The notes: a model not told the origin generated them from the sequence alone. Positions 39,492 to 52,640 are shown, counted from the first letter of the stretch. The stretch is 64,000 nucleotides of DNA from Formicarius rufipectus (GCA_013399695.1 VXAU01003998.1:659888-723887), one strand, 5' to 3'. Numbers and translations are program-made.

Positions 39492-40348
39492 AAAAGAGGT
39501 TGACCCAAAAGAGTTCCACCCCAGAGTGCTGTGCAGCCCTTCAGAAGAACCTTGACAGATGGGAGAGATGGGCACAGCAGAAAGGTCTGAAATTCAACAC
39601 AGGCAAGTACAGAGTCCTGCAGCTCAGGAAGAACAACCCCAGGCACCAGTATGGGCTGGGGGCCAACCTGCTGGAAAGCAGCTCTGTGGAGAAGGACCTG
39701 GGGGTTCTGATGGAAAACAAGCCACCCATGAGCCAGCAGTGTGCCCTGGTGGCCAAGGAGACCAATGGGATCCTGGGGTGCATTAGGAAGAGCACTGCCT
39801 TGCTAAGGGAGGTGATCCTGCCTCTCTGCTCAGCGCTGGTGAGAGCTCACCCATAGTGCTGTGTCCAGTTCTGGGCTCCTCAGTACAGGAGAGACACGGA
39901 GCTCCTGGAGCAGGTCCAACAGCTGAAGTGCTACGGAGGGGACTGAAGTACCTCACTGATGGAAAAAAAGGCTGAGGGAGCTGGACTGGCTTGTCTGGCT
40001 TCAGGAGGAGATGACTGCGAGGAGACCTCATCAATGTATATCAGTATCTGAAGGGAGGGTGCCAGGAGGATGGAGCCAGGTTCTTCTTGCTGGTGCCAAG
40101 CAATAGGACAAGGGGCAAAAGGCTGGTACACAGGAACTTCTACCTGAATATGAGGAAGAACATGTTTACTGTGCAAGAGATTGAGAGCTGAAACAGGCTG
40201 TGCAGAGAGGTTGTGGAGTCCCTTTCTCTGGAGATATTAAAAAGCTGTCTGAATGCAATTCTGACTAATGTGCTCCTGTTTGAGTAGGGATGTTGGACTA
40301 GAGCTCCAGCAGTCCTTTCCAACCTTACCCATGCTGTGCTTCCGTGAC
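39492..40348 (+). mobile_element. CR1 LINE 3' part, plus strand
   Basis: Sense-oriented CR1 starting just after the catalytic FADD region of the reverse transcriptase and running to the CR1 3' end. The frame at 39500-39856 encodes the conserved block containing KDLGVLMENKPPMSQQCALV and ILGCIRKS, typical of the CR1 thumb and C-terminal region. Stops and small deletions then break the frame (for example after 'VRAHP'). The remainder aligns to the usual CR1 C terminus and 3' UTR: the 'ggctgagggagctgg' segment, then 'gatattaaaa', then 'ttggactaga'. It ends with a decayed octamer tail near ctgtgcttccgtga. It is 5'-truncated and non-functional. It appears to belong to a different CR1 subfamily from the copy at 25291-27720. 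Confidence 0.93.
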
Positions 40349-42780
40349 CAAGCGAGCATTTGTATTCAGAAGAACATCGCTCAGGAGAAACTCTGCTTAA
40401 CAGGAGACACAACTGCAGGCCTAAAACAAGGGAACACAAGCAGTGCAAGTCCAGAGAGGGAGCAAAGACCACAGACAGTTTCACCTTCTCCCTTGGTTAT
40501 CACATTAACTCCATATTCACAATTAAAAACAAAACAGAAAAGTAATTAAGAAGAAAAGCCTTGTTAGTATAGCAACACTTTTACTTGGTATTTAGACATA
40601 GACAGCATTTAAGGCACTATGTGATCTTGTCCACAGCCTGTGGTACATGCTGTAAATTGTCTTTTTAGGAGCTAAAGTAATTTCCCTTTGCAGTGAAAGC
40701 CTGGGAATGCTGTCATTGCTACTGTTAGCACACGTTTGCTCACCCCTCAGTGTTTATGCTCACTGTTTCAAGGCTTGTGAGCTGGAACAGCTTACAGCAC
40801 TAAATAAATCCAGAATTGGATAGGTTAGAATAATCTGTTTAATGCAGTATGTGAAGGCAGGGCAGAACGTGAACCATGAGATGTTCAAAGAATTCCCAGA
40901 GCAGCTGATTCTGAAAAGCAGCAGTGACACAGAACATTGCCCACTTCAGTAGCCTGCACTGGGAAATTCATAGGATTTATCGGCAATAACCATAGTGAGG
41001 AAGAAAGTTCTTTTTGTTTTGATTACTCTGCTGAATTATAACAGTAAAACTGCTGCCAGGTTTAAACATAAAACTACTGCTGCTAGCATCCATGAATTTT
41101 AATAAATTCAGTTCCCTAAACTGTCTATGCCACTACAGCAACTGAAAGTGTCTCAGTCTGAGGCATTTATTCTCCTGTCTTTGAAATGTTATTAATGTTA
41201 TCATTCACTTATTACACAGTCTGGAAATTACAACACCAAGGATGACTCTCTCTTCAAGTATCCAAGTTGCTTACAAACCAAAGCCTTTTTTCAGTATCAT
41301 TCTATGAGTATCACAAAATAAAACAGTAGACTCTTCAGTGCTCTGAGTACTCCACACAACTGATTTCCCTATGGTCACAACAGGAAAGAGTTACTGCCAG
41401 AATATCATCTGCCCTGTCCTCATGCTGTACCATTGTGGACGTTATGTTCTGCATAACAATTCAAGCCAAGAGGAAAGAAATTAGAATGGCTGTAAGTGTC
41501 CCATCTCCTGCGCTCATTATGTCTCCAAGATTCAAAGCTTAAAACATGCAGGGTAGCAAGTATTAAGCCACTTTCTTTCTCCTTCAGTTTTGATTTTAAC
41601 CTGTTCTGTAGAAACCCTTCTGCATAAGTGAACAAGTGTTTGGATTTACATCTTTTATCAGTGCAGTGGAAGCTGAGAATACAGCTTTGGCACCAAAAGT
41701 CTGAAGGCCTCTGAACTAAATCCTCTTCCTTTTTCTGGATTAAAAATGGATTCATATTCCAAAAGATTCCTGAAAACCGTTCCCTTTGAGCATGGAACTT
41801 TCCCCAATGAAAAACAAGCTACCTTTCTGTCTTTCCTTCCTACTCTTAGGTCTCAAATCTCAAGTAAATCTCTGGAATAAAACAAAATGAAAGGCATTTC
41901 TTTAAACATAAATGAAGTATAATCAAAATAACAACATCTAAGATAAAAATTTATATAGTATTTTAGGCAATTAATGTCTCCTGCCTTAGATCTCCTCTTA
42001 CGGTCAGGACACAGATGAGCATATAGCATACCAAAAGACTTATAAAAGGGACTATTTTGAGCCACAGCAATTAAGCTCCACAATGACAAAGGCAGGCAGC
42101 AGAGGAAACAAGAACTTCAAAATTATCTTTATTGGTTCCTTACACCATTTCCTCTTACACTTGAGCAAAAATTCTTATAGTGCTCTTTTGGGATTTTTCT
42201 TTTTTTCCCTTTCTTCTGTGTTTATCATTCAATCTTACGTAGCTTCCACTTCTCGGGTAATTTTGGCATGTCCCGCTGGTTGCTTAGAGATGCTTCAGTT
42301 TTTATTGCTACTTTTCTGTTTGTACTGTAGCTTCCTTCTGAATGTCACCCCCAGCAAGATTAGATTTGCAAGTGAATCAAGCTCCACTCAGAAGAGCCTT
42401 TTCAAACAACCACCCCAAGGTGCACAGAGCAGCAAACTACATGCCTTTTCCTCTTCTACACCTGAAAAGTGGGGGAAAGAGTCCTTAGCAACTTTTAGCA
42501 CTGGCTCACACCAAACAGCAAGCATGTCTCTGGTAGTCTTATCGGACAGGAGAGGATGCTTTTGACCTCTGCTGGTGGAAGAATGTTTTTATGAACATTT
42601 TTGTGCAAAGAAAGAAAAAGTGAAATGAGCACTGCTAAAACCACCCAGCCAAACAAACAAGTGTGTACAGCAGGGGAGAGAAGAGGATAAAAGCAGCAGC
42701 ATCACCAGCTCCCAGACATGCCCACCACCCTAACCACTTCCTCTGCCCGTCTCCCCTCCTATGTTTTGGGAGACAGTGCC
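40349..42780. other. Unannotated intronic/intergenic DNA
   Basis: No supported exon or transposon. The plus-strand frame 42083-42565 (160 codons, starting with MTKAGSRGNKNFK) is among the longest in the window. It shows a Leu/Phe/Cys-rich hydrophobic middle but no family motif, and I could not find flanking signals that make it convincing. Confidence 0.45.
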
Positions 42781-43036
42781 ATGCTGTGGACACTCCGCTC
42801 CGCTGCCGCTGCACTCTGCAGTCTCTGCAGGTACAGTAGGCCTGTTTCCTGACCCACTTTCCTCACCAATCTCTATTTAGCTCTACGCTAGTGATGCTCC
42901 TGGCATGACAATCAGATACTGCAGCCTGCAGTGCAGCGCCTTACAACACACGCGCGAGCGCCGAGGAAATGCAGTGGAAAAGTACTGTATCAGCAGAGCC
43001 TAATTACACTGATGTCATGCCCAGAAACTGACGTCA
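42781..43036. promoter_or_regulatory. Candidate promoter/enhancer: CG-containing block with paired CRE sites
   Basis: Within AT-rich, CpG-poor DNA this block holds a CpG cluster (acacgcgcgagcgccgagg at about 42955-42966), a 15-bp perfect inverted repeat actgcag-c-ctgcagt (42918-42932), a CRE-like TGATGTCA (43010-43017) and a full palindromic CRE TGACGTCA (43029-43036). The two CRE sites start 19 bp apart, close to two helical turns. On the plus strand an ATG at 42781 opens a 24-codon frame and is followed by a fair splice donor (ctgcag/gtacag at about 42830). Known: CREB/ATF dimers bind TGACGTCA. Inferred: a cAMP-responsive element or alternative promoter inside the long intron. Direction is unknown. 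Confidence 0.35.
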
Positions 43037-43381
43037 AACGCAACAACAACAACAACAAAAAGGCTTCGAGAGACTTGAAAGATGCCTTTTCATTTTAAAC
43101 CTGCTAAATCTGCTAGGCAGAAAGTAAATCCAAAAGATCTTTTCCACTTAAGGGATGCAAAAGGGAAAAGCTATTAGAGCGAGTACCTTTTCTCTGGATT
43201 ACCTAATCAAGCTTAAACTTGTGCCACTTAAAACCTGCCATAATTCCTTCCACCGTCATTTATTTTTAACCAGAGGAGTCCACAGCTTAATGTCTAGTGA
43301 AACTATAAACTTAATCTCACTACACCTATTAAAATTATCTTCTTACATGCACTAGAATCAAATTCCTCCTTCAAACACAGC
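43037..43381. other. Short unannotated stretch
   Basis: A (CAA)5 tract at about 43042-43058 adjoins the CRE block. Otherwise nothing recognised. Confidence 0.5.
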
Positions 43382-43440
43382 CACTTGCAATTAACTTCAG
43401 ATTTCACTTGCAATTAACTTCCAATTTTACTTGCACTTAA
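43382..43440. repeat. Tandem repeat, 23-bp period, about 2.6 copies
   Basis: Units start with cacttgcaattaacttc at 43382 and 43405, and a partial, diverged third unit starts at 43428. Most differences lie in the 3' part of each unit. Confidence 0.85.
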
Positions 43441-46400
43441 ATGTGTGAGGGTAAAATCTGGATTTTTGGATTGTGAATTGGAATGTTTTGGAACATTCAC
43501 AAGTATACCAGACAGAACAGCTGGGACTGTTCTGGCTCCAAAGTTAGGGTCTTAATATGTAAATACCTCTGAGATCAAGAAATTGGAGATCAATAAATTG
43601 GAGTTTGGTCATATTCCATTTATCTGCAAAAAAACCTAACCATCTCCCTTCCTTTATAGGGAAATACTGTGACAAGTGGCCATAACCTGGGCCTCAGCTA
43701 AAGAAACCCAGTTGCCAAACCCATAGATTATATGGTAGTAATTCACTAAACCACAAATTTCTACTTCCTTCCTGGGCACTGAAGTTAACTGCAGCATTCT
43801 GCAGTGAATGCAATGCAGGCACACCTTATGCACATGAAGTGTGTTGCTAATATTTTGCAGGTGGATGTCACTGAGATATGAAATACCTAAGGGTCTTACT
43901 AACCCTGCCTTTGGAAAGACACTGTTTCTATTCAGTGGAATAATTTTGTACTTACAAAAGTTAGGTTCTTATCAAAAATAGGTTTTGAGAGTTATTCAGA
44001 ATCACTACACCAAAGTATTTTAAATTACTTAAGAGTAAGAACACTGGATTTGAAACGCTAAAACCAGCACAAACTTATGTTTATCAGTGATGATAAATAA
44101 AAGCAGCAGTAGCAAATTAAGTACAACAACATACACTCTGGGGCAATGAGTGCTTTGCAGGTGTGGATCACTCATAAAGGATATTATATATGGGAGGGAA
44201 CATGAGGAGCAATTATTCACAAAGTAGTCTCAGCATACACAAGGAACAACCATAAAATGAATTGTTTGCTGGAGTTTATTCATGTGCAATATGAGCAGTT
44301 CTGCTGAGGAGCAAGAGCTATTACTAAAAAGCTCTTGCTGCTTGGCAGATGCCACACAAATTGACAGGGTTATTTTTGCATTTGCCCTACTATAATCACA
44401 CTAATTTACTGAATAAACTCAAGATTCCCAAAAACGGACCCCAAAGTGCTTATGTAAAATCTCTGCAGCAAGAAGGCTGATTATCCATTAAGTGGGGTGA
44501 TACCAGCCAACAGCAAGAGAAAACAAAATTAAACATCCATCAGAATGTGCAATTCATCCAAATTTCATACCACAGGCACCTATAAATATATGAGTCATTA
44601 TTATAATGTACAAGGTAATTATATTTCATCACTTATTACCTTGACCCAAGGAGGACCTCTCATCTTCAGATGGAGGATGCAATCCAGACTTGCATTTTTG
44701 TGACTAAGGAACCCTGCAAGAAGCACAGCTTACATAAAGCAGCACCCTTAGACTAGCAGCTCTGTAGACACAGAAGAAACTCAACATCAAAACAACTACT
44801 GTAGACTTTAACTTTCACCACCAGTGACCTACACCACCACCAAGCACCCTACCTCTTACACAAGAATCCTCAGCCTTGGGTTGGATAACATACTCTTCAC
44901 ACACATCAAGTATCTCACACTTAAATCCAAGACAGGCAGAGGGAATTCAAACAGGACTCCTCAGGAAGGACACAGTTAGGACACTAGTAGACAGATCTAC
45001 CATAACTCACAGACACCTGGCAAACAAAAGGTATTTAGAGGTACACAGCTTCTTTGTTCCTATCTATGGGTGAGCTCAACAACACCACCAGGAGATTATT
45101 TTGCTGCCTTGTTATTTATTGACGATTAGCTCACCCTCAGGGCAGTCCCAGGGCAAAGAGTCTGGCAAAGCAGAGATACTCTTGACAGTTTTCCCTTAGG
45201 ACTAAATTTTACATCTCATTCAACTTTAGTTTACCAAGCCATGAGCACAAAACTAAATCCAGACCTTTGCAAGTCACTTCTCTAACCTCATGTCTGCTCA
45301 ATTCAAGTAGAGAATACTTAGTGAGGCCTGAGAGTTTAAGATGATCACCTGAATTACTATACTGGATCAGCCCACTCCAGTGCTAGGCATTTCACAAGCA
45401 CATGAGAAACCCTCACTAGACAGTTACACAATAACATATGAAGTCTGTCTTTAGGGTCCTTAAAAGTTTAGATCCCCTCAAAAAGCTATAGAGATTTCTG
45501 TTTGCTTTTCCTATGTGAACTTGGAAATTCTCAATACGGGCATCCAAACATCCACTGAGTCCTACTATATTTCCTTCTCCAAAGCATTTGTTATTGTTTT
45601 TAATCAAACAAAAGCTCTCTAGGAATCCAAGGCTCTGAGTTGTTACTGCTTGAACATCTGTTAAAAATTTCTGGCTGTAAAAGTAGAACAAGTTCCGGTT
45701 TACACAGAAAACTATGTAAGTAATAAATACCTGGCGAATCAAGAAAGCACTTTAGGGGATATAATCTAAGACACAATCATTAAATTGCTTCTTAGTCCCG
45801 GAGTCTGGAGTCAAGAACAAGAGAAAAACCACAAAACAAACATTGGTTTTGATGGTAACTTTCAATGTTATTGGGCTTAGGAGGCTGACCCTTGGTTGAT
45901 TTGCAAATCCACACATGCCCATGGGAGTGGGATCTCAGATCATTTAGCATTATGTCAGATCTCCAGTTCTTGGCAGGAGGGCTGTTTTCCTCCATGAATA
46001 AGCAACTGTCCATCACACTACAATCTGTGAAGTGAAAAACCCACCTCATCAGCATAAACTACATGTGTGTATGTCTACATCACAGAGCTGGTTTTGGTCT
46101 CTTTATACAGCCCACATGGGAGGATTGACACTTGCACAGACAAGCACATACATACTTCTGAGAGCCAACCACACAACAAAGTGACTTATCTCACCTTTTG
46201 CAGTCTTATACTGCTTTGATAAGGCAGCACATCATCTGCATTGTGAGACTTTAAATGTTATGGTAAAGGACACAAACAATGACCCATCCTATTTACTGCC
46301 TTCTCCCTCTCAATAGGCAACTCCAGCACCAACCCCACTGTGCCAACTGCAGAACAGCTGACAGGTCCTGCTGCTGAAGAGCAAATTACATTTTCATTCT

Positions 46401-47599
46401 CAGATAATGCTTACCAGCAAATGTATTCTAAACATCCATCAGCAAGGAAAACAAGAGCAAATAAGTTACATTTGAAACATCTCCCTGAAACATGCTCCAG
46501 AATTTTAATAGTTCTATAATAATACAGATAATACTTCTAAAAAATGATAGCAAATGAGAAGAATGCTGCCCCAGTAAACTGAACTTATTCTCAGAAATAC
46601 TCTGACAAGCAAATCATGTGTTTTGGAAATGTACTACAGAAAATCATATACTAATAATTCCTCCTTTTATTCTTTCTGTTTCTGTCTCTCCTCAATACAC
46701 GAGACATTGCAGTATTCTTCTTGTATGGCATCACTGTGCTAACAATAAACAACAACAGATTTGCTGGCTCAAAAATGCCCTTTTGCAAAGTAGTCAGGGA
46801 AAAAACTACTATGATCAGAAATTCACTGTTAAAATTCAGGAATCAGCACCCCCAAACCCTGTGATTCACAGCGTAAAGTCCTAGCAAAATTATAACCTGA
46901 TCCACTGGATGAAGCAGTCCAGTAGAATGTCTGGGCCTTCACTGGTTCCTCTGTTTGAATTATATGTTCAGAGCATTGGAAAATTTACCCAAATTATATC
47001 AGAAAACCTACACCTCATGGATATACATCCACAATTTTAGACTAAACATAAATTCACTCAGTAAACTGGTTTTGTTTCTTGCAGCATTAATTGGCACATG
47101 AACTGAAGATCACTGAATACAGAACAGCCAAGTTACCAAACTGCAGCAATACTGTTGAAAGGAAAGCCTTTTTTTTTTTTTTAATGCAAACATGCATTTT
47201 ATTATTAGCTGCAATAAGGGTGATCTATGTTTACACAGCTCAGAGCTGGATTTAAAACCAATTTTAACAGCCAATTTTTTTAACTTGCATGTAAACAAAC
47301 ACACTGCATTTCTTCATTAGCTAGAATTTGCTGCAGTCTGTCAGCCATCTGCACTGTCTTGCATTCTGTTCTCTATTCAGAGCACCACTATCAAATGTTG
47401 GTGATATAGTATTGCTCTCTTTGGAGACATCATGACTACACTATAAATAGTTCAGAGACATAAACCACTATTTCTAACAGTTGTCTTAATATCTGCTTTC
47501 TCAGAACACATTAGGTTGTTCTATTTCTCATCCCATTTTGCTTCTCTGTGTCTTTTTCTGAGGATACGGGGAGAAGAGATTTTATTTTGGCTTTCTCAG
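43441..47599. other. Unannotated intronic/intergenic DNA
   Basis: No supported gene or transposon. A T14 run lies at 47169-47182. The minus-strand frame 45416-45742 (108 codons) and others have no recognisable motif. Several short imperfect hairpins occur, for example aaggtaat/attacctt at 44612-44642. Confidence 0.5.
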
Positions 47600-48372
47600 A
47601 GGTGCAGAGCAAAACCTGCAGCCAAAGCACAACCTTATTCAACTTCTGCGCCCCCCAAATCCTGGACACAGAGGCCAAACCCCAGAACATAACCCTGCAA
47701 ACATCTGCAGTGCAGTCACAGGGCTGGCTGCATAGTGCACAAGAGCCAGGCTGACATTAAACCAACGAGTCCGGGTGCTGGACCCAGTCACGGCGCAGGC
47801 AGCAGCAGCAGCACACTGACCCACACTGCCCTGAGCACACGCTGAAATCACACCCCAACCAAACCCAGCCTGGAAACTTGCATTGTGCTGATGCAGCTCT
47901 GGCCTGGAGCCTTTGCAGAGCCCTGGCTCGCTTCCAGCTAGCTCCAACACCAGCACATCCCCTGCTCTGGCAGTACAGGTTGACTGGTGCCACTCTTCCA
48001 CACCCCTTCCCCAGGGTCACAGTGCATGTAGGACATTCCCTAGGGCAGCCTTACATGCCCCTGAGCTTTGCAGGCTAGGGGTTTATCCAGGTGGCAGTGC
48101 TGACCTCCGTACCCCAAACCCTGGGGCTGTCAGGAGTCTCCCAGTAGCCAGTGCTGGCACCACCAGTGCCCTCCAGCCTCCAGACCCAGGGCCACGGGGC
48201 TGCTCTAAACTGCTCCAGCTCTCTCTCACAGTTCCAAGGGGACTGCAGCACAGCTGAGGACACCATCCAGACAGCTCAGCTCCTGACTGAGCAGGGTGCA
48301 CTAGTTTCAAACTTCAGAGGACAGGTGATAGGATCTTTAGAACACTGCTCAAAATTCCAAGCACCAAATAAA
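47600..48372 (+). other. GC-rich block ending in AATAAA (possible terminal exon or unknown repeat)
   Basis: About 770 bp that is clearly richer in G+C than its surroundings but has few CpGs. A decent plus-strand acceptor (ttttggctttctcag) ends at 47599 and an AATAAA lies at 48367-48372. All three plus frames contain stops, and the longest minus frames (47639-48001) are low-complexity Ala/Cys/Ser-rich. It matches neither CR1 nor the LTR families in this window. It could be the last exon of a non-coding RNA, an unrecognised old repeat, or a GC-rich regulatory block. Confidence 0.25.
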
Positions 48373-49975
48373 GGGCTTTTGTAGGCTGTCGACTCATCCT
48401 CTCTTTTAGGAAGTGAGGAGAACTAACAGTGAGACAGGAAAGCTCACACACACCTTAAACTCCAGTTCTGCCTTCTAGGGACAGCAGAAAACTAGAAGGT
48501 TACTTGTATAACCAACACCACTTGACAAGTGATGCAAACACAAATCACAAAAGTTACTTGATACCTGTGTTAGTTTTTCAAAGCAAAAGCTGCCTATTCA
48601 AATACACCTTTTTAGTTCACCCAGTGGATGAGTTTAAAACTTCTCAGGAAGAACCTGATGCTCTGCCTTCAAGTTGTTTCCCAGAGTTACATCACACTTA
48701 TGGTTTCAGAACTGCAGTGCCACAAACCTGCCTTCCTACAAGAGAGCAAATCTGCAGCCCTCCAGGAACAGACTCACAGCACATTTTTGCAACACAACAG
48801 AGCTGTCCCTGACCAGCAGTGTCAGAATCCCAAAAGCTTCGGGGGTAAAATCACTTACCAAGAAGTGAATGTGCCTTTTTCCTAGAGCTCTGTTCCAGTT
48901 GCATTGCTCAGTTTCAGATTGAAGAGAGTGGGGTGAAATACTGCCTAATTTTATTACCCTGTCAGACATGGAGAGCAGAACTCACTGACAATCAAACTGT
49001 AAGAGTGAAAGCCTGTTATCCAATACTCCCTGACAAAAATAGATACTTAACCTGCAACTCAGCAGAAAAGTTCTGCAGATTTCTAAAGGAATCCCTCTGG
49101 ATAAGTTTGGGGGTGTTTTAATAGCCATAGCATCTAATAAATCTGTCACTGGAAATCTTATTCTTTTCCCAGCTTGTGGCTCTTTTTCTGGAACAGCAGC
49201 AACACAACTGCCTTGTGTCCAGATCATTTTCAGCAGACGTTTTTGTGTAGAATTAAAAAAGCCAAGTGTCAGGCATGAAAGCCAGCTGCCAGAGAGGCTT
49301 GCAGCCACAGCAGGTTCCTGCAGAGCTGCAGTACCACTGTTCCAACATGAGGAAAATGAACTCAGACATGCAAGCATTCAGGGGGACAGGATACAAAACA
49401 GTTTTTTCAACAAGGTCTGGTTTGTTGGGGTTTTTTTCCCTTCGATGTCTACATTTATCAGGCAGTAGGTTCAAAGCAGAGCTGGGAGGATAAGAAAATA
49501 TAGGTCTGCTCCCTTCTGTGCCTGGAAGAATGAAAAAAATGCAATACCACTGTCAAAATTTTCCAGTTCTATTTTAGCACATCATCTCTCAAAACCAGCC
49601 TAATCTAAAAATTTCAAGCATGTTTAACTCAAGAGCCCTTGACAACATCTAATACACAGGCTATTTATCATAAATTGAGGTGCTTATTTTTGGACTTCAC
49701 CTTGAAACAGCAAAGAATGACTGTTTTGTCAGTACCACAAAAGTTTGTAAGTCCTGCCAAAAGTATCAATATTATGTATTTCAATGGTACTTTACATATA
49801 ATGCAAAGATATCCACAGCTCTCTGCAAAGTTCACTCAGCACTAGAGATGTGCATACTTTGAACTCAATGTGAAATCAAGGTCATGTTGGGAGCCACTAT
49901 GACTTGTCTTCTCTACAGGAACAATTAGAGGATTTAGCACTTTTAAGTAACTAGTACAATTCCTAACGTACTTTT

Positions 49976-50012
49976 AACATATATTTTTTAAATATATGTT
50001 ATATATATATAA
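49976..50012. repeat. AT-rich perfect inverted repeat plus short (AT)n
   Basis: Arms aacatatattt and aaatatatgtt (11 bp each) around a ttt loop at 49976-50000, directly followed by an (AT)n run. Confidence 0.85.
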
Positions 50013-51880
50013 AAACTTTATTTTTAATGTTTCCCCTTGGCCATCCCACAATTCTTCCACGCACAACAGTACCACTAACTGCATTCATCCTCTGGAGCTT
50101 CAACAACTCTAAAGAAGTGCAAGAAGTTTGCAAACCTGCAAGAGACATCCTTTGTAGTACTAAATTTTATGTATGAAAAGACATTTCTCACTTTACTACC
50201 CACCCCAAACTTGTGCATTGCTGTTACACAGAAATTCAAATTCACAGGTATCATGGGGAATTACAGGTTCAATGGCAAGCTGCATTCGTAACAGCCCTTT
50301 TAAGCTTAATTCTTTTAAAAGCCTTTGTCTTTTAATCATATCAAACTTTCTCAAGCACTTCAAAAACTCTCAGTCCACTGTTACATCCTTTTAATGCCTT
50401 AACCTACATTGGTATGGCCTGGACTGTCCTCCCATGGAAGTTGTGCTGACACTGCCACATCACTCCAGGAATGCCTTCCATAAAGCAGCTTCCCTAGTCA
50501 GAACCATAGGAAAGTATCTTCAACAGCAGTGAGCTACCTACCTCAATACTTTGCCACTTGCTCTACACACACAGCAGAACCTTCTCCTCATTCATGTTTC
50601 AACCAAAACCCCTTGCAGAAGCTACCCAAGCACCCCCACAAAAGTGCTTTACCTATCATGAAAAACTATCAAGTGCACTCCCATTCCTTATCCTCTTCCG
50701 CAAGTGGAAACTACAAGGAAATAAATATCAGCTATACACCACGCACAAAGCCTTGAAAAGCCAAAGCAGCTCCTAAGAAAAGACTGGTGGCTTTACGTGC
50801 TTTGTAAATATGCAGCTCTTCAAACCCCAGTGATTTCATCATGCCAAAACCAGACCCACAAACAACATGGTTTATAAGAACAGCAGCACTGCTGCTCTTG
50901 CAAAGAATTGAAAAGGTTCCTTGCAGCTTTCTTGAAGATTTCAAGTAAAAAGAAAATCTTGGGCTCTATGCTGTTTTTCCACAACATTGGTTGTGAGGCC
51001 TTTAATTCCAACCCAAAGTCCAGGCATATGTAGAAAATAAATAAATGAAAAACAAAAGCCTTATTTCTAGCACAGTTATTTGTGGAACAAGCTGACTTCA
51101 CGTCTCAAGAGTAATTGAGGTGAAAAAGTTGGCTTTGTGTTTAAAGGTTCACATATCACTGTAAGAAAGAATAAAAATAAAGGTAACTTCTTCAGACAAG
51201 CAAAGATCCTTAAAAAGAACTGCAAACAGCATACATGATTCTAGATGACTAATACTGCAACTCAGAAGAAATGCTCAAATAAAAGATTCTCATGAATCAG
51301 GACAGTCTTTTCCAAGAAATATTTTAATGATGACAAAGTCACACCTGTGTCACCTCCAAACAACTGTCTCCTTTTCTGTTTACCCTTGCAGAAGAACACA
51401 ACATTGCAGACACCGGGGTTTTTAATTTTCTGAAGAGCAGAGGCTGTTTTTAGTGGACTAATTTCAATAGCCTATCTGTCACACAGACTGTGCATCCATT
51501 ACTACTCAAAAGAAAACAGAGGACATTGAGAAGGGCATACAATTGAACTTACAAATTTAACTGTCAGTGTAAGCTAATATGACTTAATTTTATATGACCA
51601 AAGAGCAATTTATGCTAGAAAATGGCACATAACTAGACAAACTGCAGAACAAACCCTGAAAATCCAAGTGATCATTTCAAGCCTCCAGATCAAGGACTCT
51701 GATTTGCAGTGTATTGATAGCTAAACTGCAGAGTAGCTTCTCAACACATTTTCTACTTTGCAAACTTTGGAGTACAAGGGAAATAAGAACAAAGAGGAGA
51801 GGACAGCTAATTTTAGTGCTTCTGGGCTAAAACAAAATAACAACAAAGAACCACTGAACCATGAAGCAGTTTTTTCCAAG

Positions 51881-51910
51881 CTGCTATTTCAATTCCTGCT
51901 ATTTCAATTC
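51881..51910. repeat. Perfect 2 x 15-bp tandem duplication
   Basis: The unit ctgctatttcaattc occurs twice with no mismatch, which suggests recent slippage. Confidence 0.95.
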
Positions 51911-52310
51911 CAGTCTTCCTTTCCCCAAGCTAGTGCTGGAAAGAAGATGCCAACTTCTACCCTATCAGAGTAATACAAGCACCTTACTTTATCCAGAGGG
52001 GCACATTGAGAGCTCTGAACTGCTTGCATAATGATTCTATACATTTTGCTGCACCCAAAACATGTATTATAGCTGACAGCAAAAACCAGAATGATTTTTT
52101 CAATTTTTCTTCGCCCTCACTGATTGTCCCTATGAAGAAGCATCACTCCTGTAAACTGAACTTGATTTGAGTTTTGCCCATTACATTTTAACAAATAACC
52201 TGAAAACTCATCCCTCTGACAACTTACTATTACAGCAATGGACTGAAGTTTCGTGATTCTGAATATCAAGCATGTGTGGAAACAGTTTTGAGGAAAAAAC
52301 CAAGACCTTA

Positions 52311-52640
52311 GGATCACTGGATTATTCAGGCTCCAGGCGACCTCAGGAGGTTTCTAGTCCAGCCTCCTGCTCCCAGCCAAATCAGCCATGAGATCTGACC
52401 ACGTCTGCTTTATTCAGATAAATCTTTTTCTATTCCATAAGGCTCAAATGCTACAACCTCTCCAGGCAGCCTGTTCCTCTGCTTGACCATCCTCATGGTG
52501 AAAAAGGTTTTACTTAAGTCCAAACCTTGTGCTTTTATTTCTGTCCTTAGTTTCTCAGACTTTATCTTCTTGCAGGTACTGGCAGGCTGCTACTATGTGC
52601 CATTGAAACCTGCTCTTCTCCATGCTGAATTAGCCAAGTA
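52311..52640 (-). mobile_element. CR1 LINE 3' fragment, minus strand, old
   Basis: On the plus strand it reads as the reverse complement of a CR1 3' end: gacctcaggaggtttctag tccagcctcctgctc, then the segment around 'caacctctccaggcagcctg' and 'gaccatcctcatggtgaaaa', ending near ctcttctccatgctgaa. These are the C-terminal ORF2 and 3' UTR landmarks of CR1. It is more diverged than the other two copies, carries several small indels, and its octamer tail is almost gone. No coding capacity remains. Confidence 0.85.

Larger units (their letters stand above)
48373..52310. other. Unannotated intronic/intergenic DNA
   Basis: No supported exon. Contains an AT hairpin (49976-50000) with adjoining (AT)n and a 15-bp perfect tandem duplication (51881-51910). 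Open frames on both strands overlap each other around 48500-49500 and show no family motif. Confidence 0.5.

Noticed and set aside
42083..42565. 160-codon plus-strand frame with a hydrophobic middle
   Set aside because: Translation is dominated by Phe/Leu/Ser runs from T-rich DNA. No signal-peptide context or family motif is convincing.
47639..48310. Overlapping frames in the GC-rich block
   Set aside because: Low-complexity translations on both strands. GC-rich DNA lacks stops by composition.
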